Positions 16,415 to 24,932 of a DNA stretch of 64,000 nucleotides are shown in pieces. The notes beneath the pieces are model-generated. The model did not search any database. It was not told the DNA's origin and worked only from the letters and a program-made list of their open reading frames with translations. The stretch is from Sulfitobacter undariae (GTDB lineage Bacteria > Pseudomonadota > Alphaproteobacteria > Rhodobacterales > Rhodobacteraceae): positions 372,001 through 436,000 of the forward strand of contig NZ_JACIEI010000001.1 in NCBI RefSeq assembly GCF_014196805.1, read 5' to 3'. Both the position numbers and the translations under genes were made by a program. The first letter of the stretch is position 1. Each line of letters starts with the position of its first letter.

Positions 16415-17395
16415 TTAGGAATGGGTCTTTTCGCGTTTGAATTGGCCCGGCGAAACCCCGAATTCACGCCGGAACGCGCGCGTGAAATGGGATTGATCCT
16501 TGAAGCCAAAGTCCAGCGCAAGCCCCGCCAAATTCTCGGACGCGCCAGTTTTGCTTTCCAGTATCTTGCGACAGGTATGCAGGCGCACGGTACGGATATA
16601 GGCCGCTGGCGTTGATCCGATACCCGCAAAGCTGTTGTAGAGGCTGCGCCGCGAAATTCCGAATTCTTGGGCCAATTTGTCAGGGGTTAGATCGGGATCA
16701 GATTGCAAGTTCAGGATTTTTTTATGCCATGAGGGGGGCAGTTCACCCGCGTCCATTTCCATTTTGAAAGGAAGCTCCAAAGGCGCGCTGCGTTCTGTCA
16801 GGAGGCGGCTGGCAAGCTGGCTGGCGCAGCTCATGATATGGCCGCCTTCGTCATCTGTTTCCGGATCAGTGAGCAGCGTCATCAACATGGATTTCAATGC
16901 GTTCATCCCCGTTGAAGGCAGGTTGTGCCTGTCTGCGTCTCGGATCAGCACGCGATCCGAAAATGCATGGGAAGAGCGCGAAAAGCCAAGGATGAGTAGT
17001 TTAAAATCGCCACTAACGCGGAATTTATATGGGGTTGAGATGTCATAGAGACCGATGTCACCGGTTTGGAGCGTCACTGAACGGCCCGCTTGCTCGATGT
17101 CGCTGCGGCCGCCGATTTGCCAGACCAGTTTGCAAATATCTTCACCCGTTCTACCCTCAACCATCTCGCTCGTGCGTTCGGCGGTTAGGGGGGTGGCTGA
17201 CAGAAGGGCTGTTGATGCGGATTGCCCACGGCATGCATTCATCCGTCCGGTAAATGCCCCTGACTTTGATGTAATGTCCAAACGCGCCAAGCTCGTTTCG
17301 AGTTCGCGTGCGAAGATGTCTGCATCGTTGGTTGCGATGCGTGAAATTGACGATCCGCAGTTGGCGACTGGATAATTTGCTTGTTCTAAACCCAT
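16415..17395 (-). CDS. AraC-family transcriptional regulator
   Basis: This is a 326-aa protein from ATG 17395, chosen because GGGGAGGAG lies just upstream. The C-terminal AraC domain (about 225-322) has DLTPDKLAQEFGISRRSLYN as the first helix-turn-helix and LALDFGFKDQSHFTRAFRRE as the second. The N-terminal half resembles the AraC_binding_2 type (quorum/alcohol-responsive regulators), with YDISTPYKFRVSGDFKLLIL. It is divergent from the GMC/ligase/aldehyde dehydrogenase operon. The gap holds a 21-bp-period direct repeat (17485-17515) typical of AraC sites, so it most likely activates that operon in response to an alcohol or its oxidation product. Confidence 0.92.
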   Translation of the reverse strand: MGLEQANYPVANCGSSISRIATNDADIFARELETSLARLDITSKSGAFTGRMNACRGQSASTALLSATPLTAERTSEMVEGRTGEDICKLVWQIGGRSDIEQAGRSVTLQTGDIGLYDISTPYKFRVSGDFKLLILGFSRSSHAFSDRVLIRDADRHNLPSTGMNALKSMLMTLLTDPETDDEGGHIMSCASQLASRLLTERSAPLELPFKMEMDAGELPPSWHKKILNLQSDPDLTPDKLAQEFGISRRSLYNSFAGIGSTPAAYIRTVRLHTCRKILESKTGASENLAGLALDFGFKDQSHFTRAFRREFGVSPGQFKREKTHS

Positions 17396-17484
17396 AATAC
17401 TCCTCCCCTCAGCAATGCTAGGGGAATTCAATCCAGCAAGCAAGAATGCATGATGAGCGCCTGACAAAGGCATTTTAGCCGCTT

Positions 17485-17515
17485 TATGCACGCAATGGCC
17501 AAAAATATGCACGCA
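17485..17515. repeat. 10-bp direct repeat with 21-bp period, candidate AraC binding site
   Basis: TATGCACGCA occurs at 17485-17494 and again, identically, at 17506-17515. The 21-bp start-to-start distance (two helical turns) is the spacing of half-sites bound by AraC dimers. The site lies about 90 bp from both the AraC and the GMC start codons. Confidence 0.6.
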
Positions 17516-17606
17516 GCGTCAATACAGCCCCGCATCCGCCTCGTCAGAGTAGAACATCTAGTTTTTGCTGGGGAATTGGCGGCAAAAACACCAAAGGGAG
17601 GAAGAC

Positions 17607-19325
17607 ATGAAGAATTCTAACAAGGACCAACTGTACCGTGATTTCAACGCAGGAAAACTGTCGCGTCGTGGATTTATCAGCCGTGCAGCCGCACTGGGCG
17701 TTGCAGCACAAGCTCCGTTTTTCCTAAGCGCTGCACATGCGGAGACGACAACGGCAGAAGAATATGACTACATCGTTATCGGCGCAGGGTCCGCAGGCTG
17801 TGCAGTAGCTGCGCGCCTGTCCGAAGACCCCGCCAATAAGGTTCTGGTATTGGAAGCTGGCCCGTCAGATACCAACCAATACATCCACATCCCCGCGACA
17901 TTCCCGTTTTTGTTCAAAACCGAACTGGACTGGGATTATGTGTCCGAGCCACAAGACAAGCTGGATGGCGGCACGCTTTACATGCCACGGGGTAAGGTGA
18001 TCGGCGGCTGTTCCTCCATCAATGCGATGATTTATCAACGCGGCCATGCTTCTACCTATGACGCATGGGGGCAGAGCAACGCGGGCTGGAGCTATGCCGA
18101 TCTGCTGCCGTTGTTCATGAAATCCGAGTCAAACTCACGGGGCGCATCCGAAACACATGGCGCTGATGGGCCGCTGAGCGTGACCGACCTGAATGACCCG
18201 AACCCGATTTCACTTGCGATGGTTCAAGGCGCTGGCGAAGCGGGTTTCGCGCTTAACGATGACTTCAATGACGGGGATCAAACCGGATTTGGCTTGTATC
18301 AGGTCACGCAAAAAGGCGGTTACCGCGCCTCGGCTGCGGTCAGCTATTTGCATCCTGCAATTGATGCAGGCCGTGTGACGGCGCAAGCCGAAGCAATGGT
18401 TACGCGGATTGAAACTGCGCAGGGTCGCGCAACAGGCGTGACCTTTATGGCGGATGGCAAAGAGCACACCGTGCGCGCCCGCAAAGAGATCATCCTTTCA
18501 GGTGGGTCGTTCAACTCGCCGCATTTGTTGATGATGTCGGGCATTGGGCCCAAGGCGCATTTGGAAGAACACGGCATCACCGTTGTGCATGATTTGCCGG
18601 GTGTTGGGCAAAACCTGCAAGAGCATTACATGATGCCTGTGGTTTACACCTGCACTCAAAAGGTCAGCCTGTCCCAAGCAGGAACAGAAGAACAAGGAGC
18701 GTTGTTTGCCGAAGGCAAAGGTTTGCTCACCTCCAACATCGGTGAAGCAGGCGGTTTCCTGACAGTGAACGAAGGTGCCGCTGCGCCTGATCTTCAGTTC
18801 CACTTTGCGCCTGGGTATTTCATTCAGGATGGCGCGGGTAACCCGACTGACGGTTCTGATGGGATGACAATCATGCCGTCTCTGGTGCAGAGCAAGGGCA
18901 CAGGCTCGGTCACGCTGGTGTCGGCTGACCCTATGGTTAAACCCAAGGTGAACCCGAATGTGTTCCAGAACGAAGAGGATTATAAAATCCTGATCGAAGG
19001 CGTCAAAGTCGCGCGGGCAATCTTTGCCAGCTCTGCCATGGATGATCTGCGGGGAGAAGAGTTCTTGCCCGGAGCAGATGTGCAATCGGATGAAGACCTG
19101 AAGGCCTATATCAACAAATACATCCAAACCATCTATCACCCTGTGGGCACCTGCAAAATGGGCGATGATGACATGGCCGTTGTCGACAATGAATTACGCG
19201 TGCACGGCATCGACGGGCTACGGGTTGCGGATGCATCGATCATGCCAACGATCATCAACGCAAATACCAACGCGCCTACGATTGTAATCGGTGAGAAATG
19301 TGCCGAGCTGATCCGCTCGGCCTGA
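17607..19325 (+). CDS. GMC-family alcohol dehydrogenase, Tat-exported
   Basis: This is a 572-aa FAD-dependent alcohol/choline dehydrogenase-like enzyme. AAGGGAGG precedes ATG 17607. A twin-arginine signal is present (SRRGFI at residues 19-24, hydrophobic core, AHA cleavage), so the enzyme should fold in the cytoplasm and work in the periplasm. The FAD motif is IVIGAGSAGCAVAARL (about 54-69), then the GMC signatures PRGKVIGGCSSINAMIYQRG and GSFNSPHLLMMSGIGP. The C-terminal catalytic His lies in IYHPVGTCKMG, with NTNAPTIVIGEKCAELI at the end. It should oxidise a primary alcohol to aldehyde and pass electrons to the respiratory chain. It is the first gene of a three-gene operon. Confidence 0.92.
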   Translation: MKNSNKDQLYRDFNAGKLSRRGFISRAAALGVAAQAPFFLSAAHAETTTAEEYDYIVIGAGSAGCAVAARLSEDPANKVLVLEAGPSDTNQYIHIPATFPFLFKTELDWDYVSEPQDKLDGGTLYMPRGKVIGGCSSINAMIYQRGHASTYDAWGQSNAGWSYADLLPLFMKSESNSRGASETHGADGPLSVTDLNDPNPISLAMVQGAGEAGFALNDDFNDGDQTGFGLYQVTQKGGYRASAAVSYLHPAIDAGRVTAQAEAMVTRIETAQGRATGVTFMADGKEHTVRARKEIILSGGSFNSPHLLMMSGIGPKAHLEEHGITVVHDLPGVGQNLQEHYMMPVVYTCTQKVSLSQAGTEEQGALFAEGKGLLTSNIGEAGGFLTVNEGAAAPDLQFHFAPGYFIQDGAGNPTDGSDGMTIMPSLVQSKGTGSVTLVSADPMVKPKVNPNVFQNEEDYKILIEGVKVARAIFASSAMDDLRGEEFLPGADVQSDEDLKAYINKYIQTIYHPVGTCKMGDDDMAVVDNELRVHGIDGLRVADASIMPTIINANTNAPTIVIGEKCAELIRSA

Positions 19326-19339
19326 TCACAGCATTAACC

Positions 19340-19367
19340 ATGGCCGCGCCCGAAACGGTGCGGCCAT
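19340..19367 (+). promoter_or_regulatory. Intercistronic hairpin after the GMC gene
   Basis: ATGGCCGC (19340-19347) pairs with GCGGCCAT (19360-19367). No T-run follows, so it is more likely an mRNA-processing or stabilising stem inside the operon than a terminator. Confidence 0.45.
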
Positions 19368-19430
19368 ATCGCGACGATAAGGGGCGGATTTATCATGCCC
19401 CAACGATACAGAAGAAAAAGGAGTGCCTTG

Positions 19431-21065
19431 ATGCAAGGACAAATGATGGAGATGCCACTGACCATTGGCAGTCTCATTACGCATGCAGAACGTTATCACG
19501 CAAAAACCGAGATCATCTCGGTTGAGACATCGGGCGAACGGACCACAACCGATTGGGGGAGTGTGGGCGCCAATGCACGCAGGCTGGCATCGGCGCTACG
19601 CAAACTGGGTGTAACAGACGGCGAACGCTGCGCGACGATGGCATGGAACAACCGCCGCCACCTTGAAATTTATTTTGGCGTCTCTGGCGGCGGCATGGTG
19701 TGCCATACAATCAATCCACGCCTTGCGTCCGAGCAACTGGTGTTTGTCGCGGGCGACGCGCAGGATCAGGTACTGTTCTTTGAAGTTACTTTTCTGCCGT
19801 TGATTGCGGAAATCCAATCCCAGCTTGAAACAGTCAAGCATTTCGTCCTGATGGGCCCGCGCGATGATGCGGCGGCAGGTCAGGTAGAGGGGCTGATGTT
19901 CTATGATGAGCTGGTTGCGACAGGGGATGCCGATGCGCAGTGGCCTGAAGTGGACGAACGCGCAGCCTCCAGTCTGTGCTATACCTCTGGTACGACGGGC
20001 AACCCCAAAGGTGTTCTGTACTCCCACCGTTCCACAGTGATGCATACGCTGGTTGCAAACCAGCCCGATGGCCTTGCGATTTCGGCGCAAGACACGGTTT
20101 TGCCTGTGGTGCCGATGTTCCATGTTAACGCATGGGGCGTGCCTTACGTTGCGGCGGCGAACGGGTGTAAATTGGTTTTACCGGGGCCGAATCTTGGCGG
20201 TGAAGCTATTTTGAAGCTTATTGATGATACAGAAACCACGCTGGCCTTGGGTGTTCCTACAATCTGGATGAACCTGCTGGCCGCTCTGGAAGCATCAGAT
20301 TCAAAATTGCCCAGCCTGACCCGCACAATGGTTGGCGGTGCGCCTTTGCCACCCTCCATCATCCCGAAATTTGCGGCCTACGGGGTCGAGTTGCTACATG
20401 CGTGGGGCATGACCGAAACCTCGCCTGTGGCCACATTGAACCAATTCTTACAACGTCACAGCGTGCTGTCGGACGATGAAAAGACCGAGCTGCGCACAGG
20501 GCAGGGCCGCCCTCTGTATGGAGTTGATTTGCGGTTGCTGGATGAAAACGGCGGGGTGATCCCGCATGACGGTAAAACCCAAGGTGATCTGCAAGTACGC
20601 GGTCATTGGGTTGTGAAAAGCTACTTTGGCAAGGACAGTGATGCGCTGACCGAAGATGGCTGGTTTGACACGGGCGATGTCTCAACCATTGATGAAGATG
20701 GCTATATGATCATCCGTGACCGCTCCAAAGATATCATAAAATCAGGGGGCGAATGGATTTCGACGGTAGAGTTGGAAAACATCGCCATTTCTCACCCACA
20801 AATCGCCAATGCCGCCGCCATCGCCGCCCGTCACGAGACATGGGACGAGCGCCCGATAGTAATTGCCGTCAAGACCGCCGCTGCCACTGTGGAAGAGGCA
20901 GAATTGCTGGCGTTCTACAAAGGAAAAGTTCCGTCATGGCAAGCGCCAGATGCGGTGATCTTTGTGGATGCGCTGCCGATGGGCGCGACAGGAAAAGTAC
21001 AAAAGAACGAGCTGCGTAAACAATTCGGCAGCCATTTAATCGAAGGAGGAGACACCAATGCTTAG
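19431..21065 (+). CDS. AMP-forming acyl-CoA synthetase (fatty-acyl-CoA ligase type)
   Basis: This is a 544-aa adenylate-forming enzyme. ATG 19431 has AAAAGGAG 8 bp upstream. Core motifs are the phosphate loop YTSGTTGNPKGVLYSHRS, HAWGMTETSPVATLN, FDTGDVSTIDEDGYMIIRDR with SKDIIKSGGEWIS for the hinge, and the late catalytic lysine in GATGKVQKNEL. It activates a carboxylic acid to its CoA thioester. Between an alcohol dehydrogenase and an aldehyde dehydrogenase it would capture the acid product of the pathway. The sequence looks closest to medium/long-chain ligases; the chain-length range is unknown. It overlaps the next gene by 8 nt. Confidence 0.92.
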   Translation: MQGQMMEMPLTIGSLITHAERYHAKTEIISVETSGERTTTDWGSVGANARRLASALRKLGVTDGERCATMAWNNRRHLEIYFGVSGGGMVCHTINPRLASEQLVFVAGDAQDQVLFFEVTFLPLIAEIQSQLETVKHFVLMGPRDDAAAGQVEGLMFYDELVATGDADAQWPEVDERAASSLCYTSGTTGNPKGVLYSHRSTVMHTLVANQPDGLAISAQDTVLPVVPMFHVNAWGVPYVAAANGCKLVLPGPNLGGEAILKLIDDTETTLALGVPTIWMNLLAALEASDSKLPSLTRTMVGGAPLPPSIIPKFAAYGVELLHAWGMTETSPVATLNQFLQRHSVLSDDEKTELRTGQGRPLYGVDLRLLDENGGVIPHDGKTQGDLQVRGHWVVKSYFGKDSDALTEDGWFDTGDVSTIDEDGYMIIRDRSKDIIKSGGEWISTVELENIAISHPQIANAAAIAARHETWDERPIVIAVKTAAATVEEAELLAFYKGKVPSWQAPDAVIFVDALPMGATGKVQKNELRKQFGSHLIEGGDTNA

Positions 21066-22797
21066 TCCGAAAACCGAAGGCGTTAACCCTGCGTTTGCCG
21101 AAATGGATCAGGCGGTGGCAGAGTTGACAGCCGCCAAAGACACATGGGCAAAAACCACCAACGCCCAGCGGATTACCGTCCTTTCCGAGATCAAAGACCG
21201 TCTTATGCCTGTTGCGCAAGATTGGGCCGAAACCGCAGCGCGCAAAAAGGGTATCCCCGAGGGGTCTGCACTGGTGGGAGAGGAATGGATTTCCGGCCCT
21301 TATACCGTGATGTCAGCCTGCAATGGCCTGCTGCAAACCCTGTCGCATATGGAGGGCAAAACCTTCCTGAATTCGCTCAAAAAGCGTCAGACGGTTGGCG
21401 GCCAAACGGCAGTGCGGGTGCTGCCCCATTCGATCTGGGATCACTTGCTACTGTCGGGTGTCTCCGCCGAAGTCTGGATGCAAAGAGGTGTCACGCCCGA
21501 GAATTTGGCGGCTAACACAGCCTCCAGCTATGACGCCCCTGTGGACAGCCGTACAGGCAAAGTGACGCTGGTATTGGGCGCGGGTAACATCGCGGCGATT
21601 GCGCCTTTGGATGTGTTGGACAAACTGTTCAACGAACATCACGTTGTGATTCTCAAGATGAATCCCGTGAATGACTATCTGGCAGAATTCCTGACAGCGG
21701 CGTTAAAGCCGCTGATTGATATGGATGCCTTGCGGATCGTCAAAGGCGGCGCTGATGTGGGCGGCTATCTGTGTGAGCACGCCAATGTAGATGACATCCA
21801 CATCACCGGCTCTGGTGCCTCGCATGATGCAATCGTTTGGGGTGTTGGCGAAGAGGGTATCCGTAATAAAACGGCTGGAACGCCCAAGCTGAACAAACCG
21901 ATCACCTCTGAGTTGGGCGCAGTCTGCCCGACCATCGTTGTGCCCGGCCCATGGACCGCAGCAGATTTGCAGTTTCAGGCCGAGAACATCGCCACGCAAA
22001 AGATGCACAACTCTGGCTTTAACTGTGTGGCCTGTCAGATGCTTGTCCTGCCCAAGAATTGGGAGAAAAAGGACAAGCTGATCAGCACAATTGAAAAAGT
22101 TATCAGCGGCATGGACCCGCGCCAGCCCTATTATCCGGGTGCGGCGGACCGATTGGCCAAGTTTGAAAAAAATGCAGACAATGTGGTGAAATTTGATCGC
22201 GGTCCGGTGCCTGCTTGTTTGGTTGGTTCAGATACTGATCAATCCAGTGATATGTACCGCAATGAAGAAGTCTTTGCGCCAGCGATGACCATTCATGAAA
22301 TTAACGCAACTGACCCCGCAACCTATCTGCGTGCTGCCGTGAAATACGCCGATGACAATCTGTACGGCACGTTGGGCAGTAACATCGTCATTCATCCCAA
22401 GACGGTTCAGCAGATCGGCAAAGCCCAGTTTGAGGAAATCATTACCGAATTGCGTTATGGTACAATCGCCATCAACACGTGGAGCGGTCTTGGCTTCTTG
22501 ACGCCCGCCTGTCCGTGGGGTGCATTCCCCGGTCACACGTTGCAAGACGTGCAAAGTGGCATTGGTTTTGCGCATAACACCTATATGTTCGACAAGCCCG
22601 AGCGCGTGATCGTGCGTGCGCCATGGCGTCCTTTTCCGCGCAACCTATTGTCGGGTGATTTGACCTTGCTGCCCAAGCCACCGTGGTTTGTGACCAACAA
22701 AAAGCAGCATAAAGTCGGCATGTTGCTGACCCGTTTTCAGCATACGCCCAGCTTTCTAAAGCTGCCGCGCATCTTTCTGAACGCGCTTCTAGGCTAA
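21058..22797 (+). CDS. Aldehyde dehydrogenase family protein (long variant)
   Basis: This 579-aa NAD(P)-dependent aldehyde dehydrogenase is longer than the usual 480-510. The nucleotide region reads TLVLGAGNIAAIAPLDVLDK and ITGSGASHDAIVWG, the general base is probably Glu285 in TSELGAVCP, and the nucleophile is Cys323 or Cys326 in NSGFNCVACQ. The C-terminal extension contains PWRPFPRNLLSGD and a basic tail with LTRFQHTPSFLKLPRIFLNA that could touch a membrane. It is divergent from textbook ALDHs but has the full fold. It would oxidise the aldehyde made by the GMC enzyme. A strong terminator follows directly. Confidence 0.85.
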   Translation: MLSPKTEGVNPAFAEMDQAVAELTAAKDTWAKTTNAQRITVLSEIKDRLMPVAQDWAETAARKKGIPEGSALVGEEWISGPYTVMSACNGLLQTLSHMEGKTFLNSLKKRQTVGGQTAVRVLPHSIWDHLLLSGVSAEVWMQRGVTPENLAANTASSYDAPVDSRTGKVTLVLGAGNIAAIAPLDVLDKLFNEHHVVILKMNPVNDYLAEFLTAALKPLIDMDALRIVKGGADVGGYLCEHANVDDIHITGSGASHDAIVWGVGEEGIRNKTAGTPKLNKPITSELGAVCPTIVVPGPWTAADLQFQAENIATQKMHNSGFNCVACQMLVLPKNWEKKDKLISTIEKVISGMDPRQPYYPGAADRLAKFEKNADNVVKFDRGPVPACLVGSDTDQSSDMYRNEEVFAPAMTIHEINATDPATYLRAAVKYADDNLYGTLGSNIVIHPKTVQQIGKAQFEEIITELRYGTIAINTWSGLGFLTPACPWGAFPGHTLQDVQSGIGFAHNTYMFDKPERVIVRAPWRPFPRNLLSGDLTLLPKPPWFVTNKKQHKVGMLLTRFQHTPSFLKLPRIFLNALLG

Positions 22798-22805
22798 GCT
22801 GATTT

Positions 22806-22839
22806 GCGCCCTTGCCCCAGTGGGGTGAGGGCGCTTTTT
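22806..22839 (+). terminator. Rho-independent terminator of the GMC/ligase/ALDH operon
   Basis: GCGCCCT (22806-22812) pairs with AGGGCGC (22828-22834), with an inner CCCC/GGGG stem, followed by TTTTT (22835-22839). It ends the + strand operon just before the convergent DUF1513 gene. Confidence 0.9.
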
Positions 22840-22840
22840 G

Positions 22841-23914
22841 CTACAGGGCAACCAGATGATTGTCCCATTGATGCTGTGGATCGGCATTCAGTTGTTGGCG
22901 CTTGCCCAAAAGATACCCCATGTCCCCGCTGCCTGCGGTCAGGGCAAAGCCTTGGGGGCGCGGGGCGATACCGCAGACATCTCGCAGGTCTGATACATCG
23001 CGCAATGTCATCTTTTGCGCATCATAAGTATGCACCTTGCCTCCGCGCGGCGATGTTACCGCAATTGTTTTGCCGTCCGCAGCATAGGCGATGCTGCCGA
23101 TATAGCCTTCCATATCCCGCAGGGCGTTTTCTGGCGTTTGGGCAAAGACGACATCACCGCCCAGTTGGTGCTGTCCGACCAAGGCAGTGGGGTGTCCATC
23201 GCCTTGCCACTGCATGCCAAAGGCCACGCTGCCTGCCGCACTGACTGCGATGTGGCGGATGGAGTTTTTGTGCATATCTTGGGGAATGGTGGCGGTCTCA
23301 ACGATCTCACCCTCTTTGAAATAGGCAAGGTTGGGTCGCATCGTGGGGATGTTCAACTTGGTCCGGCCTGAATCTGGATGTGTGTCGATGCCGCCGTTGG
23401 CAACCACAAATGTATCCGAGGCGGGCAAACGTTTGATCTCATGCGGGCCGATGCCGCCGCTGTCGAATTCGCCGACACGTTTATAGTTTTGCGCAGCATC
23501 CCAGACCCCGATACGGCCACGGCCTGCCTCATAATCGTTCTCGGTGGTCAGCAGCCAGTTGCCGTCTTGGGAAAATGCGCCATGGCCGTAAAAATGGCGC
23601 CCCTCAGGGCTGTGCAGCTGCGCTTTGATTTGGCCGCTGACACAATCAATGACCAAGGCAAAGGTGCCGGGCCTACGGGCAAAGGCAACCGCTTCGGGGC
23701 GTATGGGGTGGGCGGCGGCAGCATGGCCGCGTGCGGGCAGGGGTAGTTCAAAGACGATGTTGAAATCATCCCCGATGCCGCACAGCACATATGATCCGTC
23801 TGGGGTGGCTGCTGCCGCCAAATAGGCAGGCGCACCTGCATCCGCCCAAGTGGGTTTGGGGATCAGCCCCGCGGCCAGCACCCCGCCAAGGAACGACCGA
23901 CGCCCGTTTTGCAT
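22841..23914 (-). CDS. DUF1513 family protein, Tat-exported beta-propeller
   Basis: This 357-aa protein begins at ATG 23914 with a Tat-like leader (GRRSFLGGVLAAGL, ending near TWADA), so it should be periplasmic. The body contains WD/YVTN-like repeats, for example RRPGTFALVIDCVSG, HFYGHGAFSQDGNWLLTTEN and GSIAYAADGKTIAVTSPRGG, consistent with a beta-propeller. DUF1513 genes are usually found at the end of imelysin/di-haem clusters, as here (1 nt after the imelysin stop). A role in periplasmic iron handling is inferred from context only. Confidence 0.85.
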   Translation of the reverse strand: MQNGRRSFLGGVLAAGLIPKPTWADAGAPAYLAAAATPDGSYVLCGIGDDFNIVFELPLPARGHAAAAHPIRPEAVAFARRPGTFALVIDCVSGQIKAQLHSPEGRHFYGHGAFSQDGNWLLTTENDYEAGRGRIGVWDAAQNYKRVGEFDSGGIGPHEIKRLPASDTFVVANGGIDTHPDSGRTKLNIPTMRPNLAYFKEGEIVETATIPQDMHKNSIRHIAVSAAGSVAFGMQWQGDGHPTALVGQHQLGGDVVFAQTPENALRDMEGYIGSIAYAADGKTIAVTSPRGGKVHTYDAQKMTLRDVSDLRDVCGIAPRPQGFALTAGSGDMGYLLGKRQQLNADPQHQWDNHLVAL

Positions 23915-23915
23915 A

Positions 23916-24932
23916 TCAGTCTCCGTCCAGCGCGTTAAAGCCCGAGGCCACGCCCAGCTTTGGCCCGATTTCTTGCAGTGCAAGCGTGCGGATGGCTTCG
24001 ACAGATTGTTGGATCACTTCCAGCTTCAGGCGGCTGGCGGGGGTGTCCACGCCTGAAAAGTCAGGATCATCCAATTCGGCCAGTTGGGCCAGAGCGGTAT
24101 CAAATTCATGTGCGGCGCGCTGTGCCAATGCGGTATCAGAGCCTGCCAAATGGATCGCCATATCTTTGGTGGACTGCAGGCTGAGGATCACGTGACGTTC
24201 AGAGCGCCCTGCGCGCCGCGCCTCGGCACGTGTGGCGCGGGGGCGGTCGTAGGTGCCAAGAGGGCGGCCCAGCCGTGTTTCCGCTGTAAACTGAAGACCC
24301 GCCGTGAGGGATTTGAATAGCTCTTGCCGGACTTCGTCTTTGCTGCGGTAAGTGTCCGAGGTATCGGCGTCCATCATGCGTCCTGCATAGTCGGTTTGCC
24401 AATCTTGCAGGATGGCAGCACTGGTTGCCGCGATGTCGGCGGTGACGGTTTTGACCAAGGTGCAGTGATAGGCGGCATCGCCTGCGGTGTTCAGATCGTC
24501 ATCATACAACAAAAACTCAAGTGCATAGAAACCGCGCGCCGCGATTGTGACTTGGCTGTATTCCTGAGCATCCAGAGCAATCGGGTCTTGGGCTTGGATC
24601 AACGCGCTTAGGGATTTAGGCGTGGCACCACGGCTGTCAGGCCAAAAGGCCAGCGCAAAGGCACGGTCCTCAACTTCGGTCGGTCCAAAGCGCAAATGGC
24701 TGGCCGCAACCCAAGCATCGAAGGCATCGGAGTAGGCAGCCCGAAGTGGCGCGGAGGAGGCTGCACAGTCTGTTTGCGCGGTTGCCGCAAGGGTTTGGGA
24801 CGTGTCGGCCAATGTTTTGAACCGTGGCAGGATGTGCTGCTCAACGGTGTCGGTGATCACGTGATCGTCCGCTTGCGCAATCGCGAGGGCAGGCAAACAG
24901 GTAAGTGCAGCGGCGAATAGGAAATGTCTCAT
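23916..24932 (-). CDS. Imelysin-family protein with altered GxHxxE motif
   Basis: This 338-aa secreted protein has a signal peptide cleaved near AIAQA. Imelysins are helical-bundle periplasmic proteins linked to iron uptake and normally carry a GxHxxE motif proposed to bind metal. Here the matching site reads G134-F-Y136-A-L-E139 (ARGFYALEFLLYDDD), with Tyr in place of His. The second imelysin in this locus (27713-28975) keeps the His. Other landmarks are AYSDAFDAWVAASHLRFGP and the late ETRLGRPLGTYDRPR. The gene overlaps the di-haem gene by 4 nt and is followed by the DUF1513 gene. Confidence 0.9.
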   Translation of the reverse strand: MRHFLFAAALTCLPALAIAQADDHVITDTVEQHILPRFKTLADTSQTLAATAQTDCAASSAPLRAAYSDAFDAWVAASHLRFGPTEVEDRAFALAFWPDSRGATPKSLSALIQAQDPIALDAQEYSQVTIAARGFYALEFLLYDDDLNTAGDAAYHCTLVKTVTADIAATSAAILQDWQTDYAGRMMDADTSDTYRSKDEVRQELFKSLTAGLQFTAETRLGRPLGTYDRPRATRAEARRAGRSERHVILSLQSTKDMAIHLAGSDTALAQRAAHEFDTALAQLAELDDPDFSGVDTPASRLKLEVIQQSVEAIRTLALQEIGPKLGVASGFNALDGD

